Assembly (NCBI RefSeq): GCF_009176305.1
Contig: NZ_BLAJ01000002.1
Coordinates: 868,001 to 932,000 of the forward strand
Length of the DNA stretch: 64,000 bases
Reading direction: 5' to 3'
From: Martinezella dioscoreae
GTDB lineage: Bacteria > Pseudomonadota > Alphaproteobacteria > Rhizobiales > Rhizobiaceae
A program made the translations under genes and the position numbers. Positions 55,250 to 64,000 of this stretch are shown in pieces. The notes below the pieces were generated by a model. It had not been told where the DNA came from, searched no databases, and saw only the letters and a program-made list of their open reading frames with translations. How positions within the stretch are numbered: the first letter of the stretch is position 1; each line of letters begins with the position of its first letter.

Positions 55250-55756
55250 TCATTGACGATGCAGATTGATCTCGCTCGTCACGATCGCTTTGCCGGAGCT
55301 TAGATCCTTATCGATGGTCCGTAGCGTCAGCTGGCTATTGCCTTGCCTGCGGATGGTCATATTGGCATCGCGATCGCCGTTGACGAGGCGTGCCCAGCGC
55401 ACCGCCAGATTGATGACATCGCCCTGCCTGCTGCCCGACAGCTGCGACGTCGCACCGGAAGGACCGGTATAGGTGCCGGAATATCGGTTTCCGCGCGCAG
55501 TGAGCTGGGCCGAGATCGCGCGATTGATGGTGAGAAGGCCGCGGCAATTTCCCCTCATCGAAATCGAGGAGCCGGGTGCGCTGATGGTAAACCTGCAGGA
55601 GACATTGATCGGCGGGTCGCCGATCTTTCGAAGCACCTTGCCGGTTCCCGTCCAGCTGCCGTTCAGCGGCTTCAGAAATCCGATTTTATCGGCGGCGGCA
55701 GGTGTCGCCAGGCAAACAGCGGCAAGGACGGTGAGAAGGCGCGCTTGATGACGCAT
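55250..55756 (-). CDS. Exported protein of unknown function, 168 residues
   Basis: A signal peptide is clear (MRHQARLLTVLAAVCLATPA, cleavage after AAA before DKIGFL). The mature part is a run of short beta strands: LNGSWTGTGKVLRKIGDPPI, VSCRFTISAPGSSISMRGNC and GNRYSGTYTGPSGATSQLSG, with two Cys that could form a disulfide. This suggests a small periplasmic beta-barrel of lipocalin size. I cannot name the family. AAGGGA precedes ATG 55756. It lies 62 bases downstream of zntB and may be cotranscribed. Confidence 0.75.
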   Translation of the reverse strand: MRHQARLLTVLAAVCLATPAAADKIGFLKPLNGSWTGTGKVLRKIGDPPINVSCRFTISAPGSSISMRGNCRGLLTINRAISAQLTARGNRYSGTYTGPSGATSQLSGSRQGDVINLAVRWARLVNGDRDANMTIRRQGNSQLTLRTIDKDLSSGKAIVTSEINLHRQ

Positions 55757-55818
55757 GATATCAATCCCTTCGTCAGACTAGCTAGGAACGCCGCAGGCTA
55801 TGCTCGGTTCCCAGGCCG

Positions 55819-56850
55819 TCAGAGCCAGTTGATGCGCTTCAGAATATAGAGGGTGACGATGGAGGTGACGGCGACCAGCACGACGATGATGACGAAGGCC
55901 CAGGTGTCGTTGACGCCTGGAATGCCGCCAACATTCATGCCGAACAGGCCGGCGACGACGCTCGGCGGCAGCAGCAACGCGGCAAGCGCTGCAAGCCGGT
56001 TGGAGTTGCGGGCGATGCGCTCGCTGATGACGGTCGAAAGGTCGTCATGCAGGATGCCCGTCCGGTCGCGGATCGCATCCAGATATTCGATGCAGCGCAT
56101 CAGCTTGTCGATGACCTCACGCATGCGAAGCTTGTCGCGTTCGGCAAGCCAGGGAGCGTCGTCATGTTCGATGCGATTGAGGGCATCGCGTTGCGGCGAA
56201 AGATAGCGTCTTAGCTGCACGGCGCGTCTGCGAAGCAGCTTCAGGCGCTCGCGGACTTCGGCGGCCTCGCCATGGAAGATCAGCTCATCCAGCTCGTCAA
56301 CTTCCTCATCCATCTGATCAAGAACGGGCTCCAGGTCCCTTACGAGCTTGTCGCTCACGAGGGCAAGCAGTTCGCCGGTGCGCTTCGGCCCCTTGCCCTT
56401 TTCGAGCGCCTGGCGAATGTCCCGAAGAGCGGTGATGTAATGGCCGCTGTCGCGAAGCGTTACGACGCGGTTCTCGTCCACCCAGGCATGCAGGGGAACG
56501 AGATCCAGATCCTCGACCGCCACATCCGCCTCGTCGGGCGGTGCAGCGCAGACGCCGCGAAGAATGATCAGCAAGCCATCATCGACCGGCTCGACGCGCG
56601 GACGCGATTCATCCTCGAGCAACGCGTCGGCGACGAGCGGATCGAAACCGCCATTTCGTGTTATCCAAGCGGCCGCCGCATCATGGTCACGCTCGAGATG
56701 AACCCAGAGAATTCCGTCTGCCGGCTTCCAACTCTGCAGGCCGGCGGCACCGATCTCGCGACAGCTGCCGTTGCCGTCGAGAAGGACGGCGAAGCGTATG
56801 CCCGGCTCGGCGCCGTAGCTGAGTTGAACCTTCCGGCCCTCGATCTCCAT
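55819..56850 (-). CDS. zntB: CorA-superfamily zinc transporter ZntB
   Basis: A 343-residue protein. A large cytoplasmic domain (about 1-280, with many charged residues and a long coiled helix DEEVDELDELIFHGEAAEVR) is followed by two helices near the C-terminus. The first ends with GMNVGGIPG, the ZntB version of the CorA GMN motif. Close to that are LAALAALLLPPSVVAGLFGM and TWAFVIIVVLVAVTSIVTLY. ZntB moves zinc, reported as proton-coupled import in later work. It is transcribed toward the exported protein and away from the nitrate genes' direction of stop. Confidence 0.9.
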   Translation of the reverse strand: MEIEGRKVQLSYGAEPGIRFAVLLDGNGSCREIGAAGLQSWKPADGILWVHLERDHDAAAAWITRNGGFDPLVADALLEDESRPRVEPVDDGLLIILRGVCAAPPDEADVAVEDLDLVPLHAWVDENRVVTLRDSGHYITALRDIRQALEKGKGPKRTGELLALVSDKLVRDLEPVLDQMDEEVDELDELIFHGEAAEVRERLKLLRRRAVQLRRYLSPQRDALNRIEHDDAPWLAERDKLRMREVIDKLMRCIEYLDAIRDRTGILHDDLSTVISERIARNSNRLAALAALLLPPSVVAGLFGMNVGGIPGVNDTWAFVIIVVLVAVTSIVTLYILKRINWL

Positions 56851-56979
56851 CCGCTCCCATCCTCCCCGGAGTGTAAAAGGAAAGCGAAATCATGCAGCTA
56901 TTTTCAATAGTTCTAGCACCGAGAACGTTAAGGTGAAACTGCAGTTTAACGCGAATGATCGGCTATGATGCCAGACCGG

Positions 56980-59637
56980 TCATTCTGCCGCCGCGGCAAG
57001 ACAGCTATCGATGATCGTACGGATCTCGGCTCGGCAGGAGCCGCAATTGGTTCCAGCATTAAGCTTCTTGCCGACGGCTTCGACACTGTGACAGCCGTCG
57101 CGAATGGCCGCGATGATTTGATTGACGCCGACGCTGAAGCAGGAACAGACCGTCGCACCGGCATCAATCGTATCGGCTCCCGGCCTGCCTGCGATCAGCG
57201 CAAACCGCTTGTTGAGATTGCCGTGCGATGCCGAAAGCTGGGCGATCGCCCAGTTTCGGGCGACCGCGACGGGTTGGCGGGCGACAAAGAGAGCCGCAAG
57301 CAGCCGCTCGCCATCGAAGAAGGCAAGGCGCAGGTCTCCGGAGGCCTGATCGGCATAGCCGAGCGGCTCGAGGTCAACTGGTATATCGAATGTCATGCGG
57401 CACCAGCTGACCCAGTCGTCCGGTACCAGATCGAACGCAAGTTCTGTCCGCCATCCACCATCGGTCTTGGCAAGCGCCCAATAGGCACTCTCGAGGTCGC
57501 GCGGCTTTGCTGTGGAGACCGTGAAGCAATAATGCGAGGCCTGGAAGCGGCGTGCGCAGACTGCGACATTCTTCGACGCGGGCTGACCGGAAATCGGATC
57601 TGTAAGGGGAGCGACCACAGCATCGATGCGGGCTTTGGCGGCGAAGCTGTCGTTCCAGTGCATCGGTACGAAAAGGCTGCCGCGCGCCTGCCGTTCCGTC
57701 ACCAAGGCGCGGACGATCACCTTGCCATGTGGGCTCTCGATCTCGACCAGGCCCGCTTCGGCGACACCGATCTCGATCGCGTCGCGCGGATGGATCTCGA
57801 CGAAGGGCTCGGCGATGTGGCCCGATAGGCGGGCGCTTTTGCCGGTGCGTGTCATCGTATGCCAGTGATCGCGAACGCGTCCGGTATTGAGCGTCAGGGG
57901 GAAGCGACGGTCGGTTCGATCGGTAGCCGGCGGTTCTATGGCGACGAAGCGCGCCTTGCGATCGGAATGATAAAATCCGCCATCTGCGAAGAAGCGTGTG
58001 ATCCGTGGTGCCGCCCCGGCTGGCTGTGGCCATTGGAACGGCGTGAGCGCGTCGTATTCTTCTGTGGCGATCGCTTGATAAGCGCCGATGTCGAAGTCCC
58101 GGCTTCCCTCGTTTTCGAAGCCGGAAAGGCCTGCGTGCTCGGCGAATATCTCGGCATTCGTGCGAAAGGAGAAGGCTTGCGAAAATCCCATGCGGCGGCC
58201 GACTTCGGCCATTTGCCACCAGTCGGGCCTGGCTTCGCCGGGGGCTGCGAGAAACTGGCGCTGCCTCGAAATCCGCCGTTCGGAATTGGTGACGGTGCCG
58301 TCCTTTTCCCCCCAACCCAGCGAGGGCAGCAGCACATGCGCGTGCCGCGTCGTATCCGTCTCGCGCAGGATGTCGGAGACAACGACGAAGGGACAGGCTC
58401 TGATGGCCGCCTCGACGGCATCGGCGTCCGGCATGGAGACGACGGGGTTGGTCGCCATGATCCACAATGCCTTGATGCGGCCGTCGGCGACGGCGCGAAA
58501 CATGTCGACCGCCTTCAATCCCGGCTTTCCGGCAATCCGCGGTGACTGCCAGAAGCGCTGCACGCGGTCGCGATCCAAAGCGCTCTCGATCGCCATGTGA
58601 GCGGCAAGCATGTTGGCGAGGCCGCCGACCTCGCGGCCGCCCATGGCATTCGGCTGGCCGGTCAGTGAGAAGGGGCCTATACCGGGCCGGCCGATGCGGC
58701 CGGTCGCGAGATGGCAATTGATGATGGCGTTGACCTTATCGGTGCCGGATGAGGATTGGTTGACACCCTGGCTGTAGCAGGTAACGACCTTCTCGGTCTG
58801 CGCAAACAGCCGGTAGAATTCGCGAAGCTGCATGGCGGGCAGGCCGGTCAGCTCAAGCACGCGGTTGAACGACAGGGCGCCGGCGGCTGCAAAGGCCTCG
58901 GCAAAGCCGCCGGTATGCTCGGCAATATAATTCTGATCGATGGTGTTGCTTGTGATCAGATGCTCGAACAGGCCCAGGAAAAGGGCAACGTCGCCATCCG
59001 GCCGGATCGCCAGATGCAGATCGGCGATATCGCAGGTCATGGTCCGGCGCGGATCGATGACGACGATCTTCATCGTCGGCCGTGCCGCCTTTGCCGCCGC
59101 CAGCCGCTGGTAGATGACCGGATGGCACCAGGCGAGATTGGAGCCGGTGAGGATGACGAGGTCGGCAAGCTCGATATCCTCGTAGGTGCCGGGCACCGTA
59201 TCCGAACCGAAGGCGCGGCGATGACCGGCGACCGAGGATGACATGCAGAGCCGCGAATTCGTGTCGATATTGCCCGAGCCGATGAAGCCTTTCATCAGCT
59301 TGTTGGCGACGTAATAATCCTCCGTCAGCAGCTGGCCGGAGACGTAGAAGGCAACGGAATCCGGTCCATGCTCGGCAATCGTCTCACTGAGGCGTCTCGC
59401 GACCAGATCAAGCGCCTCGTGCCAGCTTGCCCTCTGGCCGGCAATTTCCGGATGGAGCAGGCGTCCGTCGAGATCGATCGTTTCGGCTAGGGCGGAGCCC
59501 TTCGAGCACAGGCGTCCGAAGTTGGCAGGGTGGTCGGGGTCGCCTTTGACGGAAACTTTGCCGGCGTCATCGACCCTGGCGATGACGCCGCATCCGACGC
59601 CGCAATAGGGGCAGGTGGTTTTGGTTTCAATGGACAT
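56980..59637 (-). CDS. nasA: Assimilatory nitrate reductase catalytic subunit with C-terminal [2Fe-2S] domain
   Basis: An 885-residue cytoplasmic molybdoenzyme that reduces nitrate to nitrite. The N-terminal [4Fe-4S] site is CPYCGVGCGVIARVDDAGK with the fourth Cys in NFGRLCSKG. The molybdopterin domains include SSVAGHRRAFGSDTVPGTYE, NLAWCHPVIYQRL, YSQGVNQSSSGTDKVNAIIN and NTGRVRDHWHTMTRTGKS. The C-terminal BFD-type [2Fe-2S] domain has VCSCFSVGVNQII and GTNCGSCRAEI. This is the NasA/NasC layout of alphaproteobacteria. It is transcribed after nirBD; a mosaic repeat separates it from nirD. No separate electron-transfer subunit is visible. Confidence 0.93.
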   Translation of the reverse strand: MSIETKTTCPYCGVGCGVIARVDDAGKVSVKGDPDHPANFGRLCSKGSALAETIDLDGRLLHPEIAGQRASWHEALDLVARRLSETIAEHGPDSVAFYVSGQLLTEDYYVANKLMKGFIGSGNIDTNSRLCMSSSVAGHRRAFGSDTVPGTYEDIELADLVILTGSNLAWCHPVIYQRLAAAKAARPTMKIVVIDPRRTMTCDIADLHLAIRPDGDVALFLGLFEHLITSNTIDQNYIAEHTGGFAEAFAAAGALSFNRVLELTGLPAMQLREFYRLFAQTEKVVTCYSQGVNQSSSGTDKVNAIINCHLATGRIGRPGIGPFSLTGQPNAMGGREVGGLANMLAAHMAIESALDRDRVQRFWQSPRIAGKPGLKAVDMFRAVADGRIKALWIMATNPVVSMPDADAVEAAIRACPFVVVSDILRETDTTRHAHVLLPSLGWGEKDGTVTNSERRISRQRQFLAAPGEARPDWWQMAEVGRRMGFSQAFSFRTNAEIFAEHAGLSGFENEGSRDFDIGAYQAIATEEYDALTPFQWPQPAGAAPRITRFFADGGFYHSDRKARFVAIEPPATDRTDRRFPLTLNTGRVRDHWHTMTRTGKSARLSGHIAEPFVEIHPRDAIEIGVAEAGLVEIESPHGKVIVRALVTERQARGSLFVPMHWNDSFAAKARIDAVVAPLTDPISGQPASKNVAVCARRFQASHYCFTVSTAKPRDLESAYWALAKTDGGWRTELAFDLVPDDWVSWCRMTFDIPVDLEPLGYADQASGDLRLAFFDGERLLAALFVARQPVAVARNWAIAQLSASHGNLNKRFALIAGRPGADTIDAGATVCSCFSVGVNQIIAAIRDGCHSVEAVGKKLNAGTNCGSCRAEIRTIIDSCLAAAAE

Positions 59638-59672
59638 GGGTGGGGTCCATGAATGTTAGAGCGTGGGAGAAC

Positions 59673-59832
59673 ACCCCCCTCTGTCCATGCGGGACATCTC
59701 CCCCACAAGGGGGGAGATCACCTGGCGCCGCTTTCGCCGATCTTTCCATTTTGGCTCGATAAAGGTGACTTCTCGCTCCGGCCAATCTCCCCCCTTGTGG
59801 GGGAGATGTCAGCGAAGCTGACAGAGGGGGGT
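59673..59832. repeat. Large inverted-repeat mosaic element (RIME-like) between nirD and nasA
   Basis: Two arms, 59673-59718 and 59785-59832, are nearly exact inverse copies. Each has an ACCCCCCTCTGTC start, a short inner hairpin (CCATGCGG in one, AGCTTCGCT in the other), and CATCTCCCCCACAAGGGGGG. The layout matches short mosaic elements common in Rhizobium and Sinorhizobium genomes. It lies inside the nitrate operon, so its RNA hairpins may affect nasA expression. Confidence 0.8.
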
Positions 59833-59856
59833 GATTTTTCCCGCGCACCGTCATCC

Positions 59857-60186
59857 TCACTCCGCCGCCATCATCAGGCTTTCGAGCGCGATGAAGAGCG
59901 CCCCGTCCTCGTTTCGGACCGGAATAGTCCGCACTTCGCCCTGATCGGCGCCAAGCGCCTTGCCGGTTTCGAGCGAGATCACCCAGTTGTGCAGCGGACA
60001 GGTCACAGCTTTACCGTGAACGATGCCCTGGGAGAGCGGCCCGCCTTTGTGCGGGCAATGATCCTCGATGGCGAAGACCTCGTTTTCTGCCGTGCGGAAC
60101 ACGGCGATCTTGCCCTGCGGGGTTTTTACGCAGCGTGCGCCGCGAGGCGGGATGTCGGAGATGTCGCCAATTTCGATCCAGTTCAT
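59857..60186 (-). CDS. nirD: Nitrite reductase small subunit NirD (Rieske-type)
   Basis: A 109-residue protein. The Rieske ligand pattern is present as CPHKGGPLSQG and CPLHNWVISLETG, so the 2Fe-2S site appears intact. The start is MNWIEIGDISDIPP at 60186 with AGGAG six bases upstream; a second ATG two codons earlier is too close to that site. It lies 10 bases after nirB and is the small partner of the nitrite reductase. Its exact role is structural or electron transfer. Confidence 0.92.
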   Translation of the reverse strand: MNWIEIGDISDIPPRGARCVKTPQGKIAVFRTAENEVFAIEDHCPHKGGPLSQGIVHGKAVTCPLHNWVISLETGKALGADQGEVRTIPVRNEDGALFIALESLMMAAE

Positions 60187-60196
60187 ATTCATCTCC

Positions 60197-62647
60197 TCAC
60201 TCGGCGGCCTGCGGGAAGCCCACCGTCGCCATCGGCTTGAACTCATGTTTGTCCTTGCCGGAGACGCGCTCCGACCAGGGATCGACCTGGGCGAATTTCT
60301 GGCTGAAAACAAAGCGCTCGTAATAAGCCCTGCGCTTTTCGGCATCACCCATGATCTGGCGGCGGATCTCGTCGAGGCCGATGCGCTTGGCCCATTTATA
60401 GATACGCTCGAGATAGCGGGCCTGCTCGCGATACATCTGCGTCAACGCCACGATATGTTCGAGCGCCTCGTCCTCCGTCTTGACGAGGCCGAGCACTTCC
60501 GTGCCCTTGATGTCGAGACCGGCGGCACCGGCGAAATGGATTTCGAAGCCGCTGTCGACGCAGATGACGCCGACATCCTTGCAGGTCGCCTCGGCGCAAT
60601 TGCGCGGACAGCCGGAGACGGCCATCTTCACCTTCGCCGGCGTCCATGAGCCCCACATGAATTTCTCGATGCGGATGCCAAGACCGGTGGAATCCTGCGT
60701 GCCGAAGCGGCACCAGTCGGAGCCGACGCAGGTCTTCACCGTGCGCAGGCCCTTGGCATAGGCTTGCCCCGAGATGAAGCCAGCCTTGCCGAGATCGGCC
60801 CAGACGGCGGGCAGATCCTCCTTCTGTACGCCGAGAAGATCGATGCGCTGACCGCCGGTCACCTTTACCATCGGGATTTCGAACTTGTCGACGACGTCGG
60901 CAATCGCGCGCAGCTCGTTCGAGCTGGTGACGCCGCCCCACATGCGTGGCACCACGGAATAGGTGCCGTCCTTCTGGATGTTGGCATGCACGCGTTCATT
61001 GATAAAGCGCGACTGGTAGTCATCGGCATATTCGTCCGGCCAATCGCAGACGAGGTAATAGTTCAGAGCCGGGCGGCACTTGGCGCAGCCGCAGGAAGTC
61101 TTCCATTCAAGCTCCTGCATAACGGCAGGAATGGTCTTCAATCCCTTGGCTTTTATCAGCCTTCTGACATCGTCATGGCCGAGCTCGGTACAGGTGCACA
61201 TTGGCTGCACGGCAGCGGGGTTGTAGCTGTCGCCGAGCGTGATCGACATTAATTGTTCGACAAGGCCCGTGCAGGATCCGCAGGAGGCCGAAGCCTTCGT
61301 GTGGGCGCGCACGTCGTCGAGCGATGTCAGGCCCTTGGCCGTGATCGTCGAGGTGATCTTGCCCTTGCAGACGCCGTTGCAGCCGCAGATCTCCGCATCA
61401 TCCGGCAAGGCTGCAACGGCCGCCATAGGGTCCAGCGGTGACCCTCCCTGATAGGCCTGGCCGAAGATCAGGGTATCGCGCATCTCAGAGATATCGACCG
61501 CCTTCTTCTTCAGGTCGTTGAACCAGGCGCCGTCGGCCGTCTCGCCATAAAGCACGGTGCCGATGATCCTGTTGTCCTTCAGCACGAGGCGCTTGTAGAC
61601 GCCGGCCGCCGCGTCGCGCAGGACGATCTCTTCGCGATCGTCGCCATCGGCGAAGTCGCCGAGCGAAAACAGATCGATGCCTGTGACCTTCAGCTTCGTC
61701 GGCGTGTCCGAATGTACGAAGGCGGCGCTCGCGTCGCCAGCGAGGTGCGAGGCGGCCACACGCGCCATCTCGTAGAGGGGGGCGACGAGGCCATAGACCA
61801 TGCCGCCGACTTCGGCGCATTCGCCGAGCGCCATGATCGAGCCATCCGAGGTCTGCATGCCGTCATCGACGACGATGCCGCGGTTGACGGCGATGCCCGC
61901 TTCCTTGGCAAGGCCGACATTGGGACGGATCCCGACGGCCATGACGACGAGCGTGGCCGGGATCACCCGTCCATCGTCGAGTTCGATCCCCTCGACCTTG
62001 CCATCACCGATGATCGCCTTGGTATTGGCCTTGGTGATGACCTTGATGCCGCGCTCCTCGACCGCCTTTTGCAGGAGATAGCCGGCGGCCGGATCGAGCT
62101 GGCGTTCCATCAGAGTCGGCTGCACATGAAGAACGGTGACATCCATACCACGCAGGCTAAGCCCAGCGGCCGCTTCCAGACCGAGCAGGCCGCCGCCGAT
62201 GACAACGGCCTTTTCGCGTGACTGAGCCGCAAGCAGCATGGCCTGCACGTCGTCCAGATCGCGATAGGTGATGACTCCGCGAAGATTGTTGCCGGGAACG
62301 GGGATGATGAAGGGAACGGAGCCTGTCGCGATGACAAGCTTGTCGTAGCTCTCCGTCACGCCGTGATCGGAGGTGACCGTCTTTGCCGCCCGGTCAATGG
62401 CGACGATCTTGTGTCCCTTGTAGAGCGTGATGCCGTGCTTGATGTACCAGCCGTCGCCATGGATGATGATCTGCTCGAAGTCCTTTTCGCCTGACAGCAC
62501 CGGCGACAGCATGATGCGATCGTAATTGACGCGCGGTTCAGCGTTGAAGATCGTGACCTGATAGAGGCCGGGCGCCTTTTCCAGCAGATATTCCAGCATG
62601 CGCCCTGGCGCCATGCCATTGCCGATGATGACGAGTTTCTGGGTCAT
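60197..62647 (-). CDS. nirB: NAD(P)H-dependent nitrite reductase large subunit NirB
   Basis: An 816-residue cytoplasmic enzyme that reduces nitrite to ammonia. The FAD/NAD domains start LVIIGNGMAPGRMLEYLLEK, with VVIGGGLLGLEAAAGLSLRG for NAD. BFD-type [2Fe-2S] sites occur at CGCNGVCKGKI and SCGSCTGLV. The sirohaem/[4Fe-4S] site is KTCVGSDWCRFGTQDSTGLG and VSGCPRNCAEATCKDVGVIC. It is followed by nirD and nasA, and preceded by the nitrate importer genes. The start ATG 62647 lies four bases after the ATPase gene. Confidence 0.95.
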   Translation of the reverse strand: MTQKLVIIGNGMAPGRMLEYLLEKAPGLYQVTIFNAEPRVNYDRIMLSPVLSGEKDFEQIIIHGDGWYIKHGITLYKGHKIVAIDRAAKTVTSDHGVTESYDKLVIATGSVPFIIPVPGNNLRGVITYRDLDDVQAMLLAAQSREKAVVIGGGLLGLEAAAGLSLRGMDVTVLHVQPTLMERQLDPAAGYLLQKAVEERGIKVITKANTKAIIGDGKVEGIELDDGRVIPATLVVMAVGIRPNVGLAKEAGIAVNRGIVVDDGMQTSDGSIMALGECAEVGGMVYGLVAPLYEMARVAASHLAGDASAAFVHSDTPTKLKVTGIDLFSLGDFADGDDREEIVLRDAAAGVYKRLVLKDNRIIGTVLYGETADGAWFNDLKKKAVDISEMRDTLIFGQAYQGGSPLDPMAAVAALPDDAEICGCNGVCKGKITSTITAKGLTSLDDVRAHTKASASCGSCTGLVEQLMSITLGDSYNPAAVQPMCTCTELGHDDVRRLIKAKGLKTIPAVMQELEWKTSCGCAKCRPALNYYLVCDWPDEYADDYQSRFINERVHANIQKDGTYSVVPRMWGGVTSSNELRAIADVVDKFEIPMVKVTGGQRIDLLGVQKEDLPAVWADLGKAGFISGQAYAKGLRTVKTCVGSDWCRFGTQDSTGLGIRIEKFMWGSWTPAKVKMAVSGCPRNCAEATCKDVGVICVDSGFEIHFAGAAGLDIKGTEVLGLVKTEDEALEHIVALTQMYREQARYLERIYKWAKRIGLDEIRRQIMGDAEKRRAYYERFVFSQKFAQVDPWSERVSGKDKHEFKPMATVGFPQAAE

Positions 62648-62651
62648 GGTA

Positions 62652-63449
62652 TCACTCCGCGGCTTCGACGAAGCGGTGGCGTTCGTAGAGGAACTTCAGC
62701 ACGGCCTCGCGGCATTTGAGGTAGGTTCTGTCGGACGCAAGCTCGATGCGGCTGCGCGGCCGCGGGATCGGCACTTCAAGGACATCGCCGATATGAGCGG
62801 CCGGGCCATTGGTCATCATGACGATGCGGTCGGAGAGCAGCACGGCTTCATCGACATCATGGGTGATCATCACCATCGTGCTACCGAGGCGGGCGTGGAT
62901 TTCCATGACGGCATCCTGAAGATGGGCGCGGGTGAGCGCATCCAGCGCGCCGAAGGGCTCGTCAAGCAGCAGGATCTTTGGCTCCATGGCGAGTGCGCGG
63001 GCAATGCCGACACGCTGCTTCATGCCGCCTGATATTTCCGAGGGACGCTTGTCCTTGGCATGGGCCATCTGCACGAGATCGAGGTTGCGCATGACCCAGT
63101 CATGACGCTCCGCCTTGCTCTTCGTGCCGCGGAATACCTTCGAGACAGCGAGATTGACGTTCTCGTAAACGCTGAGCCAGGGCAGCAGGCTATGGTTCTG
63201 AAAGACTACGGCGCGATCCGGACCTGGCGCGTTGACTTCCCGGTTCTCAAGCAGCACCGCACCGGCGGAAACAGGCGTGAGGCCCGCAATGAGGTTCAAC
63301 AGGGTCGACTTGCCGCAGCCGGAATGGCCGATGATCGACACGAATTCGCCCTTGTCGATGATGAGTTCGATGCCCTTCAGGACTTCGGCACGTTGGCCGC
63401 CGCGATCGAAATATTTGTTGATATGATCGAGCTTCAGATAGGCGCTCAT
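62652..63449 (-). CDS. Nitrate/nitrite ABC transporter ATP-binding protein (NrtD/NasD type)
   Basis: A 265-residue ATPase. Walker A is GHSGCGKST, the Q-loop AVVFQNHSLLPWLSVYENV, the signature ISGGMKQRVGIARALAM, Walker B LLLDEPFGALDALTR. This is the nitrate/sulfonate/taurine group; the position next to nirB assigns nitrate or nitrite. It lies 10 bases downstream of the permease gene and just before nirB. The literature uses either nrtC or nrtD for such single-domain ATPases, so no symbol is given. Confidence 0.9.
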   Translation of the reverse strand: MSAYLKLDHINKYFDRGGQRAEVLKGIELIIDKGEFVSIIGHSGCGKSTLLNLIAGLTPVSAGAVLLENREVNAPGPDRAVVFQNHSLLPWLSVYENVNLAVSKVFRGTKSKAERHDWVMRNLDLVQMAHAKDKRPSEISGGMKQRVGIARALAMEPKILLLDEPFGALDALTRAHLQDAVMEIHARLGSTMVMITHDVDEAVLLSDRIVMMTNGPAAHIGDVLEVPIPRPRSRIELASDRTYLKCREAVLKFLYERHRFVEAAE

Positions 63450-63459
63450 TGGGTTCTCC

Positions 63460-64000
63460 TCAATTGCTCGTCATGCCGCGGGTCACGACGGCACCGAGGC
63501 CTGCGACCAGGCGGTCGAGGACGAAGCCGGTGATGCCGATGTAGGCGAGTGCGACGATGATGTCGGGCAGACGCGAGGAGTTCCATGCGTCCCAGATGAA
63601 GAAGCCGATGCCGACACCGCCGGTCAGCATCTCGGCGGCAACGATTGCAAGCCAGGAAAGCCCGGCGCCGATGCGAAGGCCCGTGAAGATGTAGGGAGCG
63701 GCCGCCGGCACCATGATGCGGAAGAAGAATTCGATCTGGTTCAGCCGCAGCACCTTGGCGACGTTGCGATAATCCTGTGGAATGTTGCGAACGCCGACTG
63801 CCGTGTTGATGATAACAGGCCAGATCGAGGTGATGAAGATCACGAAAATCGCCGACGGGTTGGAATTCTGGAAGGCCGCGAGCGACAGCGGCAGCCAAGC
63901 AAGCGGCGGGACGGTACGCAGCACCTGAAAGATCGGGTCGAGACCGCGCATCGCCCAGACCGATTGTCCGATCACCGCACCGATCAGCACGCCGGCAACG
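63460..64000 (-). CDS. Nitrate ABC transporter permease (NrtB type), 5' end cut by window
   Basis: The C-terminal 180 residues of a permease. The frame is open to base 64000, with VAG before VLIGAVIGQSVWAMRGLDPI. The coupling loop is DYRNVAKVLRLNQIEFFFRI followed by MVPAAAPYI, and several helices follow (ITGFVLDRLVAGLGAVV at the end). It is the membrane channel for nitrate import. The periplasmic binding protein gene (nrtA) should lie upstream, outside the window. Start and N-terminus are not visible. Confidence 0.9.
   Translation of the reverse strand, partial: VAGVLIGAVIGQSVWAMRGLDPIFQVLRTVPPLAWLPLSLAAFQNSNPSAIFVIFITSIWPVIINTAVGVRNIPQDYRNVAKVLRLNQIEFFFRIMVPAAAPYIFTGLRIGAGLSWLAIVAAEMLTGGVGIGFFIWDAWNSSRLPDIIVALAYIGITGFVLDRLVAGLGAVVTRGMTSN

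Overview
The window is GC-rich, densely coded DNA from an alphaproteobacterium of the Rhizobiaceae, most likely the genus Rhizobium. The rhamnose locus (rhaRSTPQUK divergent from rhaDI) has the gene content and fusion order described for Rhizobium leguminosarum. There is a large number of ABC sugar and peptide importers, and the intergenic repeats are of the rhizobial palindromic and mosaic type. There is no rRNA, tRNA, CRISPR array, phage or transposase gene that I can see. Replicon type (chromosome or plasmid) cannot be decided.

Layout. 1-1747: end of a sugar-type operon (DUF993 TIM-barrel protein and a sugar-phosphate isomerase). 1827-2933: branched-chain amino-acid type binding protein. 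3333-4157: aminoglycoside 6-phosphotransferase homologue, meeting rhaK tail to tail. 4154-15188: L-rhamnose uptake and catabolism, made of a DeoR-type regulator, ABC importer, mutarotase and kinase on the minus strand, and the aldolase/dehydrogenase fusion plus isomerase on the plus strand. 15231-17819: WYL regulator with divergent VOC protein, HpcH/HpaI aldolase, and a 49-residue secreted peptide. 18026-25888: LacI-regulated sugar cluster (regulator, two repeated palindromic operators, isomerase, Gfo/Idh/MocA dehydrogenase, CUT1 ABC importer). 25930-27728: methyltransferase and glutathione peroxidase. 27808-39280: minus-strand set for glutathione or gamma-glutamyl peptides (ROK regulator, M81 peptidase, FadR-type regulator, GsiBCD-like importer, leaderless gamma-glutamyltransferase, DUF1028 protein, fused ATPase). 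39662-43865: two DHA2-type MFS exporters around a FadR-type regulator. 44027-50041: a short membrane peptide, polyol dehydrogenase, antiporter with a cyclic-nucleotide-binding tail, acetamidase, and an AraC/DJ-1 divergent pair. 50251-52488: two alpha/beta hydrolases, both probably exported. 52567-55131: cold-shock and small basic protein island (cspA, a second-type rpsU and five short genes) with a repeated leader/terminator element. 55250-56850: exported protein and ZntB. 56980-64000: assimilatory nitrate reduction (nasA, nirD, nirB, nrtD-like ATPase, nrtB-like permease cut by the window edge).

Most genes fall into substrate-specific cassettes, each with its own regulator next to it. The region least explained by known families is the cold-shock island. 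Two copies of a 21-base identical block, each followed 42-43 bases later by a similar intrinsic-terminator hairpin, lie just upstream of two unrelated small genes. This looks like a small-RNA or attenuator element and is the best candidate in the window for something undescribed.
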